DNA from: Pelecanus crispus
Taxonomy: Eukaryota; Chordata; Aves; Pelecaniformes; Pelecanidae
Reading direction: 5' to 3'
Length of the DNA stretch: 64,000 bases
Assembly: GCF_030463565.1 (NCBI RefSeq)
Contig: NC_134643.1
Span: forward strand, 119,267,809-119,331,808
Numbering within the stretch: the stretch's first letter is position 1; each line of letters starts with the position of its first letter. The position numbers and the translations under genes were made by a program. Below the pieces are notes generated by a model. It saw only the letters and a list, made by a program, of their open reading frames with translations, was not told the origin of the DNA and ran no database searches. Below are positions 50,601-58,660 of the stretch, piece after piece.

Positions 50601-52872
50601 GCTGAATAAGCTATGAATAACTATTTCAAAGAACTTTAAATCAGCAAAGGAAACTGTTCTTGTGCTAATTCTTTTCTTTTTTTTGTTTTTCAGAGGAAAG
50701 CTCTTCCCAGTAAGTATCTTGACGCAAGCAGTACACAAATCATGGCAAACTTCATTTACATTTCCGATGATTTAGTAACTGTAATGATTAAGGCCTTAAT
50801 CTCACATGATTCTTGCACAGTGGCTTTTCTGAACGCTGAAATTAACCTGATCCTACACACCAGCTGGGTCCCTTATTACAACCAGTGTGCTGGTGAGAAA
50901 ATTAATTAAGCATTATTACTGTGATAATGTGCAGAGATGAGTCTTTTTACATAGCTGTGGTTTACATCCCTAACTCAGCTACAGGCATGCATTTGTCTCC
51001 TCTTCATACTAGGCAAAAGATGATCAGAACCAAATTGAACTGTTCTCATATCCATGTCTACAGATTATTTCAGGAAATGTTTTGTAAAAATATGACTGGT
51101 GGAAACTTTCTGAGGATGTCCGGTCTATTCCTTTGATATGGATTTATTTCATGCAGTTAAATTTCTTAGTAGCAAGTCAGAATTCCTCAAGCTATTTTAG
51201 TGCTCCCACACAAGGCTAAAATTATGTGTGCTTCATTGGAGGCTGGCCTCCAGTATTTTTTTCTTTTAAAAGTTTATCTTAGCACTTCTAGATAATAGCA
51301 GATAGAAGAAAAAAAGTAAGGTACTAAAGAGAAATACAAATACTACTTTAAAATACTGTATAATTTATACTGGCCATGAACTAGACAAACAACATAACTG
51401 GAAGACTTGAAAAGACAAGCCAGGGAAGCTAATTTGACAGTGGTTCATGAAATAATGACAGCTATCTAAAAGCATTCAATGGATTTGTTACTGTAACTTT
51501 TTCCTAAGGGGAAAAAAACTAAGGATTGCTGGAAATCTGGAAAAATGCATTCATAAATAAGGTTCTCAAAGGGTTAAAACTAACACCAGAAAAGTCACTG
51601 TTTAACCTATGTTCCTTTCCTGTTCTGTTAACAGAAAGAAAACCAACTATCAATCTACCAGTGAAAAGGCAAGTACTTTGCATTCAGTAGGGTTTAAAGA
51701 GTTTTACATGTCTTCAAAATTCCTTAATCTGTGATGTTTTTGCACACATACACATACTGCCCACACCCCCCTGCCAAACCATACCTGCCACCAATACCTA
51801 GAGATACCTTATCTCGGTTTGCATTTATAGCTCCCTATTTCTCAGTCTCAAGTGCCATACAACTACAGCACCTTGCTCCATACTTTGCCCTCTTTTTCAT
51901 TACCACTATAACCAGGTTTTTACCTGGTTGTCTTTTACCTACTTCTTCCTACATTTCCCTGTTCTGTTAGCTCATTTCATTTTTTTTCTTTCCCATTTTC
52001 ATGATTATTTGCCCTCTATTGGATAAACGAGAGGTAACACCCTTACGCTATTTGGCAACATCATCTCTATACTGTCCACTTAATGATGCCATTTCCTGTG
52101 AAGACTCCCACTCTGCCTTACTTGTACATATCAGTTAACCAAGGAAACTAACTCGGACACAGTCCAAGGCAGCAGTGAGAAAAAGATTGGCCCTTAACTC
52201 CTCTAAGATTAATGGGCATCAAAAGGCTTGACTAAATATGGAAGCTAAACTTACTACTTTTTTCCCCTTCCTCACTGAGAGGGCTCAAGGACTTTTAACT
52301 GCATGTACATTGCTCCAGCTTTTCAGATTGGTGCAAAAAGAATGGAGCTCCAACTAAAGCTTCAACTAGGAGCAACTGTATTTCACTATCTGTAGTTTAA
52401 GGCTGTTAGTAGCCTTAAAAGCTTGCTGAACACCACCCACTTCTTTAATGAAAACGGAACGGACTAAATAGCATAAGCTTATTCCTTCACCTAGTCTGTA
52501 TGTAAGAAGCTTACTGAGGCCAACTGCCTGGTTGCTCTGAGTGGGAGGGAGCCAACTTTAACAATATTAAATGCACTTATGGATCAGATGCTGAGAGCTG
52601 TTTGATACTTGTATTTTTTAATAGGTTATTACTTCTATTCTGTGTAGCAGTGCATTCTGTAGACTTCCCTTTCCCAAAACCAGTAAATGTTACCTAGCAG
52701 TACTTCAGGCATGCTTCTTTTCAATCTCGGTGCCTTAGCTGCTTCTGAAGCATACACTAAATGTTAATCTTTGTGGTTAATGGTTAAATGGTTAAAATCT
52801 TTTACCTATTACTTATATAACCTTGTTTGCTTCATTTAGGATTTCAAGCATACCAAGTCCTTTGTTATTTAG
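14220..52872 (+). CDS. JAM2: JAM2 (junctional adhesion molecule B), 10 coding exons
   Basis: JAM-B is a type I membrane adhesion protein of tight junctions and endothelium; known partners in mammals are JAM-C and integrin alpha4beta1. Coding exons: 14220-14274, 38091-38156, 43203-43316, 44526-44678, 46473-46678, 47964-48066, 49774-49881, 50694-50709, 51635-51668, 52840-52872. They join in phase to 888 nt, 295 residues (human 298). Order: signal peptide (about 1-18), V-type Ig domain with C46/C107 and an R-I-E dimer motif at 57-59, C2-type Ig domain with C153/C213 plus an extra C137/C225 pair, one membrane helix (about 239-261), and a short tail ending SFVI, a PDZ ligand. Possible N-glycosylation sites: N96, N186, N236. 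Intron 1 is about 23.8 kb. All introns are GT-AG except intron 9 (GC-AG). No breaks. Confidence 0.96.
22949..22968. repeat. Poly(T) tract, 20 T
   Basis: An uninterrupted run of 20 T in JAM2 intron 1. A second, interrupted T-rich tract lies at about 22265-22300. Confidence 0.9.
25148..25424 (-). mobile_element. CR1 LINE 3' end fragment
   Basis: Read on the minus strand, this ends with the CR1 3' tail (CCAAAGCATTCTATGATTCT). It contains the end of the CR1 RT frame (NLFQCF on the plus strand is the mirror of the KHWNRLP region). It is the usual severely 5'-truncated copy and has no coding capacity. Confidence 0.92.
28898..29025. promoter_or_regulatory. Pair of X-box (RFX-type) sites in JAM2 intron 1
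   Basis: GTTGCCGTGGAAAC at 28898-28911 fits the RFX X-box consensus GTTNCCNNGGNAAC exactly. ATTGCCATGGAGAC at 29012-29025 is a near match 114 bp away. RFX factors bind such inverted sites and often drive ciliary genes. Whether these sites work as an enhancer is inference. Confidence 0.4.
30211..30256. repeat. Interrupted poly(C) tract
   Basis: There is a 17-C run at about 30220-30236, followed by further C6 and C4 blocks separated by AA. On the minus strand this is a G-run array that could form a G-quadruplex. Confidence 0.85.
34741..35501 (+). repeat. LTR family B copy, very GC-rich 5' part
   Basis: The right end matches the LTR at 9076-10241: tandem GGAGCAG units at 35010-35220, AATAAA at 35313-35318, AGGTGAGTCTGTTCTGCC and the terminus GGTCAACCCACCACA at 35501. 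The left end does not begin with the family's TGTATTGAGTTTGCG, so the copy is either 5'-truncated or a different subfamily. The first 250 bp (34750-35000) are GC- and CpG-rich, unlike the surrounding intron. It lies in sense orientation within JAM2 intron 1. Confidence 0.78.
35770..36712 (+). mobile_element. CR1 LINE 3' fragment with RT remnant
   Basis: A CR1 copy truncated in the RT domain. It starts at the GPVLF/FINDID region and includes FADDTKLSG near 35840, then shifts frame near 35930. It stays open from 35934 to 36620 (228 codons) through the C-terminal RT region ([14 protein letters not shown]). It ends with ATTCTATGATTCTATGATGG at about 36712. It is inactive because of the truncation and the frameshift. 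Confidence 0.9.
38091..38156 (+). CDS. JAM2: JAM2 coding exon 2
   Basis: A 66-nt exon after a T-rich tract and TTGCAG, ending at donor GTATAG (38157). It encodes residues 19-40 and the first base of Glu41, the start of the mature protein and the first strand of the V-type Ig domain ([17 protein letters not shown]). Its phases match exons 1 and 3. Confidence 0.9.
38337..38397 (+). mobile_element. CR1 3' tail remnant
   Basis: About 60 bp matching the last bases of CR1: ATTGGACTAGCTG, CCAGAGGTCC, TTTTCAACCTCACC and the tail TGTGATTCTATGA. No coding part remains. Confidence 0.75.
39219..39412 (+). mobile_element. CR1 3' end fragment
   Basis: This contains the last codons of the CR1 RT frame (GTCAGTCACTGGAACAGGCT and the CAGAGTTCAAGGAGCGTCTG region), the short 3' UTR (GGACTTGATGATCC) and the tail TTCTATGATTCTAT. 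Confidence 0.9.
40730..40824. repeat. 49-bp tandem duplication
   Basis: TAACTATAGGCTTGACCATA begins two head-to-tail copies 49 bp apart (40730 and 40779). They differ by one base (CTATAATG against CTATGATG). The first copy overlaps the near-perfect inverted repeat CCTATAGTAACTATAGG at 40724-40740. Confidence 0.9.
41122..41940 (-). repeat. Probable LTR, third family
   Basis: Read on the minus strand, this GC-richer, CA-repeat-containing block ends with AATAAAGACC (near 41230) followed by CCCTGGAGCTGCTGGTGCCA and GAGTCTGTTCATAACA (left end 41122). This resembles the R-U5 end of an avian ERV LTR. A TATATG motif lies upstream near 41410. The other boundary is unclear, and I could not find a matching target duplication. 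It could also be an unrelated low-copy sequence. Confidence 0.45.
42165..42709 (-). repeat. Solo LTR, same family as the 3' LTR at 3022-3615
   Basis: It has the same ends and internal blocks as 3022-3615: GTGGTTTAACCTGGC at the left, GTGGGATGGGGGAGAGAATC, the ATACTGAGCATGACATCACA region, TCCTTGACCAGTGTTAGCAC and CTGAAACCAGGATG at the right. Both terminal dinucleotides and the TATA box (now GTTGATATAC on the plus strand) have mutated. The flanks GTTAC and TTTGC agree at 3 of 5 positions. No internal genes remain. It lies antisense to JAM2 in intron 2. Confidence 0.85.
43203..43316 (+). CDS. JAM2: JAM2 coding exon 3: V-type Ig domain, first half
   Basis: A 114-nt exon after a long pyrimidine tract and CAG, with donor GTACAG. 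It encodes EAILSCKHK with the first Ig cysteine (C46), then LRIEWKK, which holds the Trp of the Ig core and the R-I-E motif that mediates dimerisation in JAMs, and [10 protein letters not shown]. Confidence 0.95.
43317..44525 (+). other. JAM2: JAM2 intron 3
   Basis: AT-rich intron with good GT and AG borders. I see no repeat or additional exon. Confidence 0.75.
44526..44678 (+). CDS. JAM2: JAM2 coding exon 4: V-type Ig domain, second half
   Basis: A 153-nt exon (TTAAAG acceptor, GTACAA donor). It contains [15 protein letters not shown] with a possible glycosylation site (N96), the Ig signature DSGTYRC with the second cysteine (C107), and EATITLTVL, the last strand of the domain. Confidence 0.95.
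44679..46472 (+). other. JAM2: JAM2 intron 4
   Basis: It contains a G-rich run near 45200, an A13 run near 45820 and a short GT run near 45620. There is no further exon or recognised mobile element. Confidence 0.7.
46473..46678 (+). CDS. JAM2: JAM2 coding exon 5: C2-type Ig domain, first part
   Basis: A 206-nt exon (TCCAG acceptor, GTAAGT donor). It encodes [20 protein letters not shown] with C137 and C153, EYQWYKNGV with the core Trp, and [12 protein letters not shown] with a possible glycosylation site (N186). Closely similar to human JAM-B. Confidence 0.96.
46679..47963 (+). other. JAM2: JAM2 intron 5
   Basis: It contains a (TTTTG)n/poly(A) stretch near 47825-47875. I see no other repeat or exon. 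Confidence 0.7.
47964..48066 (+). CDS. JAM2: JAM2 coding exon 6: C2-type Ig domain, second part
   Basis: A 103-nt exon (TTAACAG acceptor, GTATGT donor). It encodes [19 protein letters not shown] with the Ig signature and C213, then [10 protein letters not shown] with C225, which probably pairs with C137. Confidence 0.95.
48067..49773 (+). other. JAM2: JAM2 intron 6
   Basis: It contains two neighbouring palindromes at 49331-49372 (listed separately). I see no repeat family or further exon. Confidence 0.7.
49331..49372. repeat. Two adjacent palindromes
   Basis: CCTGAAGAGCTCTTCAGG (49331-49348) is a perfect 18-bp palindrome. CTGACGTCGCCGTCAG (49357-49372) has perfect 6-bp arms around TCGC and includes a CRE-like TGACGTCG. 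They lie in an AT-rich intron, so the GC-rich pair stands out. Confidence 0.85.
49774..49881 (+). CDS. JAM2: JAM2 coding exon 7: membrane helix
   Basis: A 108-nt exon (ATTACAG acceptor, GTAAGT donor). It encodes DLNVSG with a possible glycosylation site at the membrane edge (N236), a helix of about 22 hydrophobic residues ([19 protein letters not shown]) and the basic stop-transfer QKKGYF. Confidence 0.96.
49882..50693 (+). other. JAM2: JAM2 intron 7
   Basis: No recognised repeat, RNA gene or extra exon. Confidence 0.7.
50694..50709 (+). CDS. JAM2: JAM2 coding exon 8: 16-nt micro-exon
   Basis: A 16-nt exon between a strong pyrimidine tract with CAG and the donor GTAAGT. It encodes KESSSQ across its borders, matching the human KETSFQ segment of the cytoplasmic tail. 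It keeps the frame only together with exon 9. Confidence 0.88.
50710..51634 (+). other. JAM2: JAM2 intron 8
   Basis: AT-rich, with no recognised element. Confidence 0.7.
51635..51668 (+). CDS. JAM2: JAM2 coding exon 9, with GC donor
   Basis: A 34-nt exon (AACAG acceptor) encoding [11 protein letters not shown] of the cytoplasmic tail. Its donor is AAG|GCAAGT, a well-formed GC donor; no GT nearby keeps the frame into DFKHTKS. Confidence 0.9.
51669..52839 (+). other. JAM2: JAM2 intron 9 (GC-AG)
   Basis: It begins GCAAGT and ends TTCATTTAG. No repeat or RNA gene seen. Confidence 0.8.
52840..52872 (+). CDS. JAM2: JAM2 last coding exon, PDZ ligand and stop
   Basis: Encodes [10 protein letters not shown] and TAG. 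Human JAM-B ends [10 protein letters not shown], so the C-terminal PDZ-binding motif (for PAR3, ZO-1 and similar scaffolds) is conserved. Confidence 0.97.
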   Translation, partial: DFKHTKSFVI

Positions 52873-54019
52873 AAGATTTCAGCCTCTGTGAGGGACATCA
52901 AATGACTACTTGTTATACAAAAGTATCAAAGGGACCTTTTGACCTCTGCACTGTAAATATTGTTTCCACATACTACATGCTGAAAATAGAAACTGCCAAT
53001 GTTTAGATCTAGTCAGCCTGTCTGTGATTGCTTTTTAAAAACACAAACCCCAAAAAAACTTAACTAAAGATAGAACTAAATTGAATATACAAGTCAATTT
53101 GTGTGAAGACTTCTCATTTTGTTCATGTATACATGCAGCAATACGGGATTCACTCTTACAGCTTGGAACAATCTATTTGAACAACTTTCATAAATGACCT
53201 TGCTATCACTACTTCTACTGCTTATGTCTCCACCATTGCCAGGGACTCACACTCCCCTGCAATTCTGACTTATTACTACCTTGACATTGCATTAGATTTG
53301 CCAAATCCACCTGTAAGTGTGTAAGTAGTCTCACAGACATAAACTCACTATCCTGACAGAATAAAGCTTCCTGTAATTGAGGTTCAAGCAGTGTTTTATT
53401 GCCTAATATAAAATGCCTACAGCTTCTCTTCCACAAGGAAGTATCTCTCTCTCTGTAGACTGCATATGTAATTTCATTCTGAAAAATCATGCCAGTACAA
53501 ACTCAAGCTGTAGTCTCTGGACCCTAACTGTTGAAGTATCACAAATAAATCGTTCCTCAGAACCTGAAGTGTTTGTGTCAATAGTTCAGTTACTGAAATT
53601 TAAATGTCACCAGCTCATTAACAGGTTTCTATTGCTTCTATAAGAGTAACACTTCATCACTTGTGTGTTCATTGATGCAGTGTAAAATTAGTACATTTGT
53701 GCCTATGCTTTTGGCTGTGCAAGTCCATCACTGCCATAGGGCTTTGCTACAGATTTAGGGTTCATGGTTTGTGTTTTTTTTTTTTCCTGCAGCAGCTTTT
53801 TGGATGTGACAAGACAAATAGTTCCTTCTTGGTGTATCATTATCAGTGTTACAACTTCTCAGCCCTAAGATGTAGCTTGGCAAAGGAGTTTTGCAGCTAA
53901 CACTGAGAAACACTACTCAAATGCCTCAGTCACTTGAAGAGTTGATGATCATAGCTAACTATGCTCACCATACAGTTAAGAACTTATTCACGCTTCTGAA
54001 ATCAAACCAAAACACTGCA
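52873..54019. other. JAM2 3' UTR and convergent intergenic gap
   Basis: JAM2 transcription must end here. Candidate AATAAA signals on the plus strand are at 53360-53365 and 53544-53549; which is used cannot be told. ATP5PF ends from the other side at about 54000, so the two genes are tail-to-tail within about 1.1 kb and long 3' ends could overlap. Confidence 0.6.
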
Positions 54020-54025
54020 TTTATT
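54020..54025 (-). terminator. ATP5PF: ATP5PF poly(A) signal
   Basis: AATAAA on the minus strand (TTTATT on the plus strand), about 70 nt after the ATP5PF stop codon. It is the first such signal after the stop. Confidence 0.7.
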
Positions 54026-54096
54026 AAGTTACAACTGGTGCCATGTTCAGCAATTCCACTGATGTACACTGCTGTTTGGTGTACAACCTGCAGTGA

Positions 54097-54125
54097 TCAC
54101 TTCGGAGTCTCCTCAAAGTTGGGCT
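54097..54125 (-). CDS. ATP5PF: ATP5PF last coding exon
   Basis: A 29-nt coding part after an exceptionally pure pyrimidine tract ending CCTTTAG on the minus strand. It encodes EPNFEETPK and TGA, aligning with human DPKFEVIEKPQA. The phase fits exon 3 exactly. Confidence 0.85.
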
Positions 54126-57100
54126 CTAAAGGAGGAAAGAAAGAGAGAGAAAAGTCGTGTTAAGTCTCTTTTTATTCCAGCCTCGAACACCACAATTCAT
54201 CTCTTATGCAAAGAAAACTAAACGTTAAGTTGGCAAGCTAAAGCAAACTCTTGTACACTGCAGTCTACACCATCACTTACTTTGTTTGTATCAGGGTATG
54301 ATTGGATATGGGCAGCACTAAAGAATAAACTACGCTGCAGAGAGGTCTTTTCCACCTTAGAGGAGTTATACATAAGGTTTCAGACAGACACGCACCTTAG
54401 TAACATTCTGCCAAAACAGCTTTTAGCAACACCTGGGGTAGGGGAGGAGGCAGCAGAGAAACTGAAGAAGCCAACCAGAACATTACTGGACATGACACTA
54501 GTATTTCCAACACAGCTCTGATACAAGAACAAGTAACCAAGCTCTTTCATCTTGATTAGCATCTTATAGCTGATTAACAGAATGGAATGCACAATTTCAA
54601 CTCCACTCAGCAAAAGATATTCTCCATGTACAAACACTGAGGAAGGAATCCTTGATGTCAAAGGTACAAACTCAGAAGGGTTAGGGCTTTCAACAGGTGG
54701 GCTATTAATGTCTGTTCTCCTTGCTACAAAGAGTCTGAGAGGTAAGGCCCAGCTTATAGTAATCTTCACTAAGACAAAAAACTGAGTTTCTACCCATCTA
54801 CCCACTTAGTTTTGAAAACTTGTTGAAATTAGATTAATGATAGGCAACAGTGGTAAAAGAACACGCCCCCCCCCCCCCCTTTGTTTTGTTCCCATGGTCA
54901 CACAAGTTTTGTTTAATTAAAAAAAAAAATCCTAAACTTCAATATGTATTGTTTCACATATTACATAGACATATTACATAGACATACAACTGAATATAAA
55001 GAATCCACGTCCCTAAAACTGGGGAAAAAGAAGAGACACACCATATATCCTACCTTACAGATGATCCGTTTTATTTGCACCAGTAACAATCTGACACCAA
55101 ATTCTTCCTTAATCCAACTGAAATACCACCAAAACCCAAAACATTTTTAGGTATGTTCCCAGCCTAAATTAGAATTTCCAGTTAGTCTGATCAGAATTAC
55201 AAGTCACTGACTACGGTGGCTTGACCTTGGCTGGCTGCCAGATGCCCACCAAGCCTCACATGCTCTCACTCTTTCCCTCCCTCCACAGGAGGGCTGAGAA
55301 TAGAGATGGCGTTTTTCACCCTTGTTTAAAAGTGCTGTCACAGAGGCGCCACCAGCATTGCGGACTGGCGCAGCTGTGTCCTGCAGTGGGTCCATTTTGG
55401 AGCCAGATGGAACGGGCTCTGTCCAATGTGTGGACACCCCCACGTAAACCAAATACACTGGCACGTTCAAAAGATGGTGGAATCCCAGCTACCAGGTGCT
55501 TACAGCTTATAAGAAAGACAGCTTACCCCCGCAAAACCTGACTTTAGCTAAAACTGCTTGTGAGCAATGAAGACTTTGAGCTGTACTTATATAAGCAAGC
55601 AAAAGAAACAGAGAACTATAGAAATGAGCCTGTCTGTAAAAAAAATTAAGTTGCCTTTATGTCCTAAGGCAGACAGAGTCTGCACAGTTTCTTTGCATTC
55701 TTGATAAACCAGCTGTCACAAGCATTCTTCTTGTCGTAATCAATCCGGGTAATATAACAACATGCTAACACCAACTTAAAGCAGTTAAACAGAAGTCATG
55801 CCCAAAAAAACGAAGAAAAAGTTTTAATATAATTTAGTCACGAAGTAATCATAAATAACAAAGTTAAGTTCTCTGTTCATTTTCTGAAATTGCTGACTTT
55901 CCAGATGAGCTTACAAAATTTACAAATTGCAGTTTGGATGACACAGACAACTGGTTTTCAAATTATAGTCTGCTGACCTCTTTGGGAGGATGAGAAAAAA
56001 TAGAACAATAGGCCCTGGGCTATTTCTATTTCTATTTGGGCTATTTCTTTAGGGTCTGTGAAGGGTAATTAAGATAGCCTGCACGTTTTGTTAAGCGTCA
56101 GTATAAGTAAGTCCACATCTCTACTGGAAAAAGCAAATAATCAAAAAAAGGAGTCAGATGCAATCAGATGTGAACTGTGCAAGAGTAAGGAGATCCACTG
56201 TGGGCATTTTACATGAAATTCATGGTCCAAATAAAAACTAAATGGGAATTAAGAGAACCGGTCAGTGAACATGTCCTATTTGCAATTAGAAATTCAGTAA
56301 GATTGTTAACTCACCCTCAAATTTAAATTCTGGAAACTTGGTTAGATCTCCCTCACCATACGCCCGTTGAAGTCTAGCAAGCGATTCATTCATGTCTTTC
56401 TGAAACTCAGGGCCTGCATCAACAGGCCCTCCAGCTTGCCTAAAAAACATTGAAAGTTCTGATGAACATTTCAGTTCTGAAATTTCCTGTGGAAGTTCTA
56501 CATTTTCATGGCCATTCACAAATTAAAAACCTTTCTGACAACCAACTAAAGCAAACCATTTAAAATACTTCCAAAAAGTCAAGATACGACACTCCATAGG
56601 GCCTACTTACCTTACACATAAACAAGGTTCTCAGGGTGAAGTACAGGCTTTCTACTATCAGTGATGAAAATCCAAGCTACAGAGGTAGCCTTTTGAGACA
56701 GAAAACTACACTGAGTATCCAGGCTTTCAGGGCTCTTAGTTTCACTTGTTCCAGGTGTGATTTCCTAGCAAAATTGTGATTTGTAGCTCTGCTATTTCTG
56801 AATTAGTGATCTTGGTTAGTAAAGCTTAACTGTTCTTGCAAAGAGAACATGTTTTGAATACTAAACAAGCAAAAAAACCCCAAGAGACAGGACACCTTGG
56901 ATTCATACAGATTCAGACAGGAATTTCTTGGGATACAAATATAAAATAATTAAAATAGTAACTCTTTAGATTACCAATGCTCAGTTGTACCAACACAGGT
57001 ATCACTTATGATTGGTAAAGCCACCAAAAATACGCCTCCCTACACAGGCTAGTTTGTAGGTGTAGAAACACACATCTTCCTCCAGTAGAACCAAGAAGTG

Positions 57101-57879
57101 GCTTATTTCCTTCCCAAGGAAAATTCCCAAGAATAAATTACACAGAATTACTATAGTATTAGTTTCCTGTTAAGTAGTTCATTGAAACATTACAAGAATC
57201 TAAGATTCCATTTGAATGAAGTGCTTATTACTTTAAGATGTTTAATGAATTAGCCTCACAGTTCCACTAATTCTCAATTGCTTTTGGAGGCTATTTCAAT
57301 TCAGCTTCTGGAAACAAGACTGAAGAATAGCTGTTTTCCCCAGACAAAAAAAAAAAGGGGGGGGGGGGGGGGGCTTCCCCCATTTACAGAGCACATAGAT
57401 CAGTAAAAATTAACACTGTGTGCAAAAAAAGTTAATTGAGTGCCTTAACTTCCCAAGAAGAATGGCATCAGCTTTACTTTTGGGGTTTTTTTTTGGTTCT
57501 GTTTTTTTTTAAAGGGAAAAAAATGGACGTGTTCTGTCAGGTATGCAAGAACAAGCCTTCTCACTTGTGACACTATCAATAAGTGTTGCAAGAAAGCATA
57601 CCTTAAGTATTTAAAGACCAACCTACAAAGCTAGCATATTTTAACATTTGTCAAAATCAAAATTTTTCCCCCTTTTGCCATCAACCTTAAAATAATTTTC
57701 CTTACTTACTTGCTCTTTGTGTTGTATTCTCTGATCTTATCCAAGAAGAGCTTCTGAACTGGATCAAGCTCTTTTGTCTTATTAAAGACAACAGCAGAAA
57801 GCCCTATGTTTCTGCGCAAGTGAATGGAAACAGCAGAGCGAAAAATGGAAGAAAGTCGCAGAATCTGATGCAGAATCAT
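54097..57879 (-). CDS. ATP5PF: ATP5PF, ATP synthase coupling factor 6 (mitochondrial)
   Basis: Coupling factor 6 is a nuclear-encoded subunit of the peripheral stalk of mitochondrial F1Fo-ATP synthase, which holds the F1 head against rotation. Coding exons on the minus strand are 57710-57879, 56315-56439 and 54097-54125. They join in phase to 324 nt, 107 residues (human 108). The N-terminus is an Arg-rich, acid-free presequence (SIFRSAVSIHLRRNIGLSA). The mature part begins near FNKTKELDPVQKLFLDKIRE and contains GGPVDAGPEFQ and FPEFKFE, all family hallmarks. The last ten residues (EPNFEETPK after the FE) are more diverged and acidic than the human end. Start context has A at -3. A non-coding first exon lies in the shared promoter with GABPA. 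Confidence 0.95.
54866..54879. repeat. Poly(C) tract, 14 C
   Basis: Uninterrupted run of 14 C within the last ATP5PF intron. Confidence 0.9.
54958..54983. repeat. 13-bp direct duplication
   Basis: Two exact adjacent copies of ATATTACATAGAC. Confidence 0.9.
55212..55457 (-). repeat. Internally deleted LTR, family B
   Basis: On the minus strand it starts TGTATTTGGTTTACGTGG (right end 55457), like the LTR at 9076. It then has GGCTCCAAAATGGACCC, matching GCTCCAAGGCGGACC there, and ends GGGCATCTGGCAGCCAGCC, AAGGTCAAGCCACC near 55212. At 246 bp it lacks most of the roughly 1.1-kb LTR, including the tandem array and the poly(A) signal. Its flanks CTGAC (55207-55211) and CTGGC (55458-55462) differ at one position, a likely worn target duplication. 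Confidence 0.72.
56315..56439 (-). CDS. ATP5PF: ATP5PF coding exon 3
   Basis: A 125-nt exon bounded by TTTTTTAG and GTGAGT on the minus strand. It encodes QAGGPVDAGPEFQKDMNESL followed by ARLQRAYGEGDLTKFPEF and KFE, the core of the F6 subunit. Confidence 0.95.
56440..57709 (-). other. ATP5PF: ATP5PF intron 2
   Basis: It contains an A11-G17 homopurine tract at 57346-57373. No other recognised element. Confidence 0.75.
57346..57373. repeat. A11-G17 homopurine tract
   Basis: Eleven A run straight into seventeen G on the plus strand. Such a tract can form triplex or G-quadruplex DNA and is prone to sequencing error. Confidence 0.9.
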
Positions 57880-57898
57880 GATGACGCTACTGTTTTAG
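57710..57898 (-). CDS. ATP5PF: ATP5PF exon 2: start codon and presequence
   Basis: The exon follows a T-rich acceptor (TTTTTTTAG) and ends at donor GTAAGT. The ATG is at 57877-57879 on the minus strand, 19 nt into the exon, so coding covers 57710-57879. It encodes MILHQILRLSSIFRSAVSIH and on to KIREYNTKSK, very close to the human protein. Confidence 0.95.
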
Positions 57899-58623
57899 CT
57901 AAAAAAACCAAAAAGCCAAAACAAAAATACAGAATTAGTTAGCCCTTTCTGCAATACAAACGCATAAAGCAGCAAAAAATTCAGTTCAGAGATGAGCTTT
58001 AAACCAGAAGGAATACTGATACCAGCATGCAATCTGGGGTGAAAACTCAAGCAGCCACTGAGCCCACCGAGCAGCACGCCACCCAGCACCCCGCTGCACG
58101 TCCCGTTCAGCTGCGCGCTACCACCGACTCTGCTCGCCTCACCGCCGAGACAAACAAGCAGTTTCAGCTTTTGTCTTGCTTAAAGCAACAATTTTAACCC
58201 AGCCGACACCAGCAGCAGCATGGGCCGCCGGCCCTACCGCTCCCCCCCGGTCTCTGTCTCCACTTCACCCGCCCCGGGAACCCCCCGCAGGCGGCGGGGA
58301 CAGCAGGCGCCGTCAGCCCCCGGGCCCGGATGCCCCAAGCGCAAACCGACGGGGGAGGAGGCGCCCCCGGGCACCCACCGGCCGAGTCACCTTGGCAGAG
58401 CCGCCTCGGGCCCCCGGTCCGCCCCGCCCTCCGCGCAACGCACGCCGGGAAACCGCCCCGACCGCGCACACTGGGGGTCCCGCACGGGGGGGGGGGTCCC
58501 CGGGCCGGCAGCGCCCGCCCCAGCGCACGGCCCCGCTCAGCTGCCAGCTGGAGGTGGGGGGTCGGGGGGGGAGCGAGAGGGAGGCCGAAGGAGCACGGAA
58601 AAAAGTCCCCCGCCCACCCTTAC

Positions 58624-58660
58624 CGCCGGAAGTAGGCGATACGCTTCCGGGTGAGGGGAA
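58624..58660 (-). other. ATP5PF: Candidate ATP5PF non-coding first exon
   Basis: On the minus strand CTTCCGGCG|GTAAGG gives a good donor, so the first exon would end at 58624 and start just right of the ETS sites. Alternative donors (AAG|GTGACT near 58400 and GCG|GTGAGG near 58137) are also possible. RNA evidence is needed to choose. Confidence 0.4.

Larger units (their letters stand above)
54126..56314 (-). other. ATP5PF: ATP5PF intron 3
   Basis: It contains a C14 run (54866-54879), a 13-bp direct duplication (54958-54983) and a diverged LTR (55212-55457). Otherwise nothing recognised. Confidence 0.75.
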
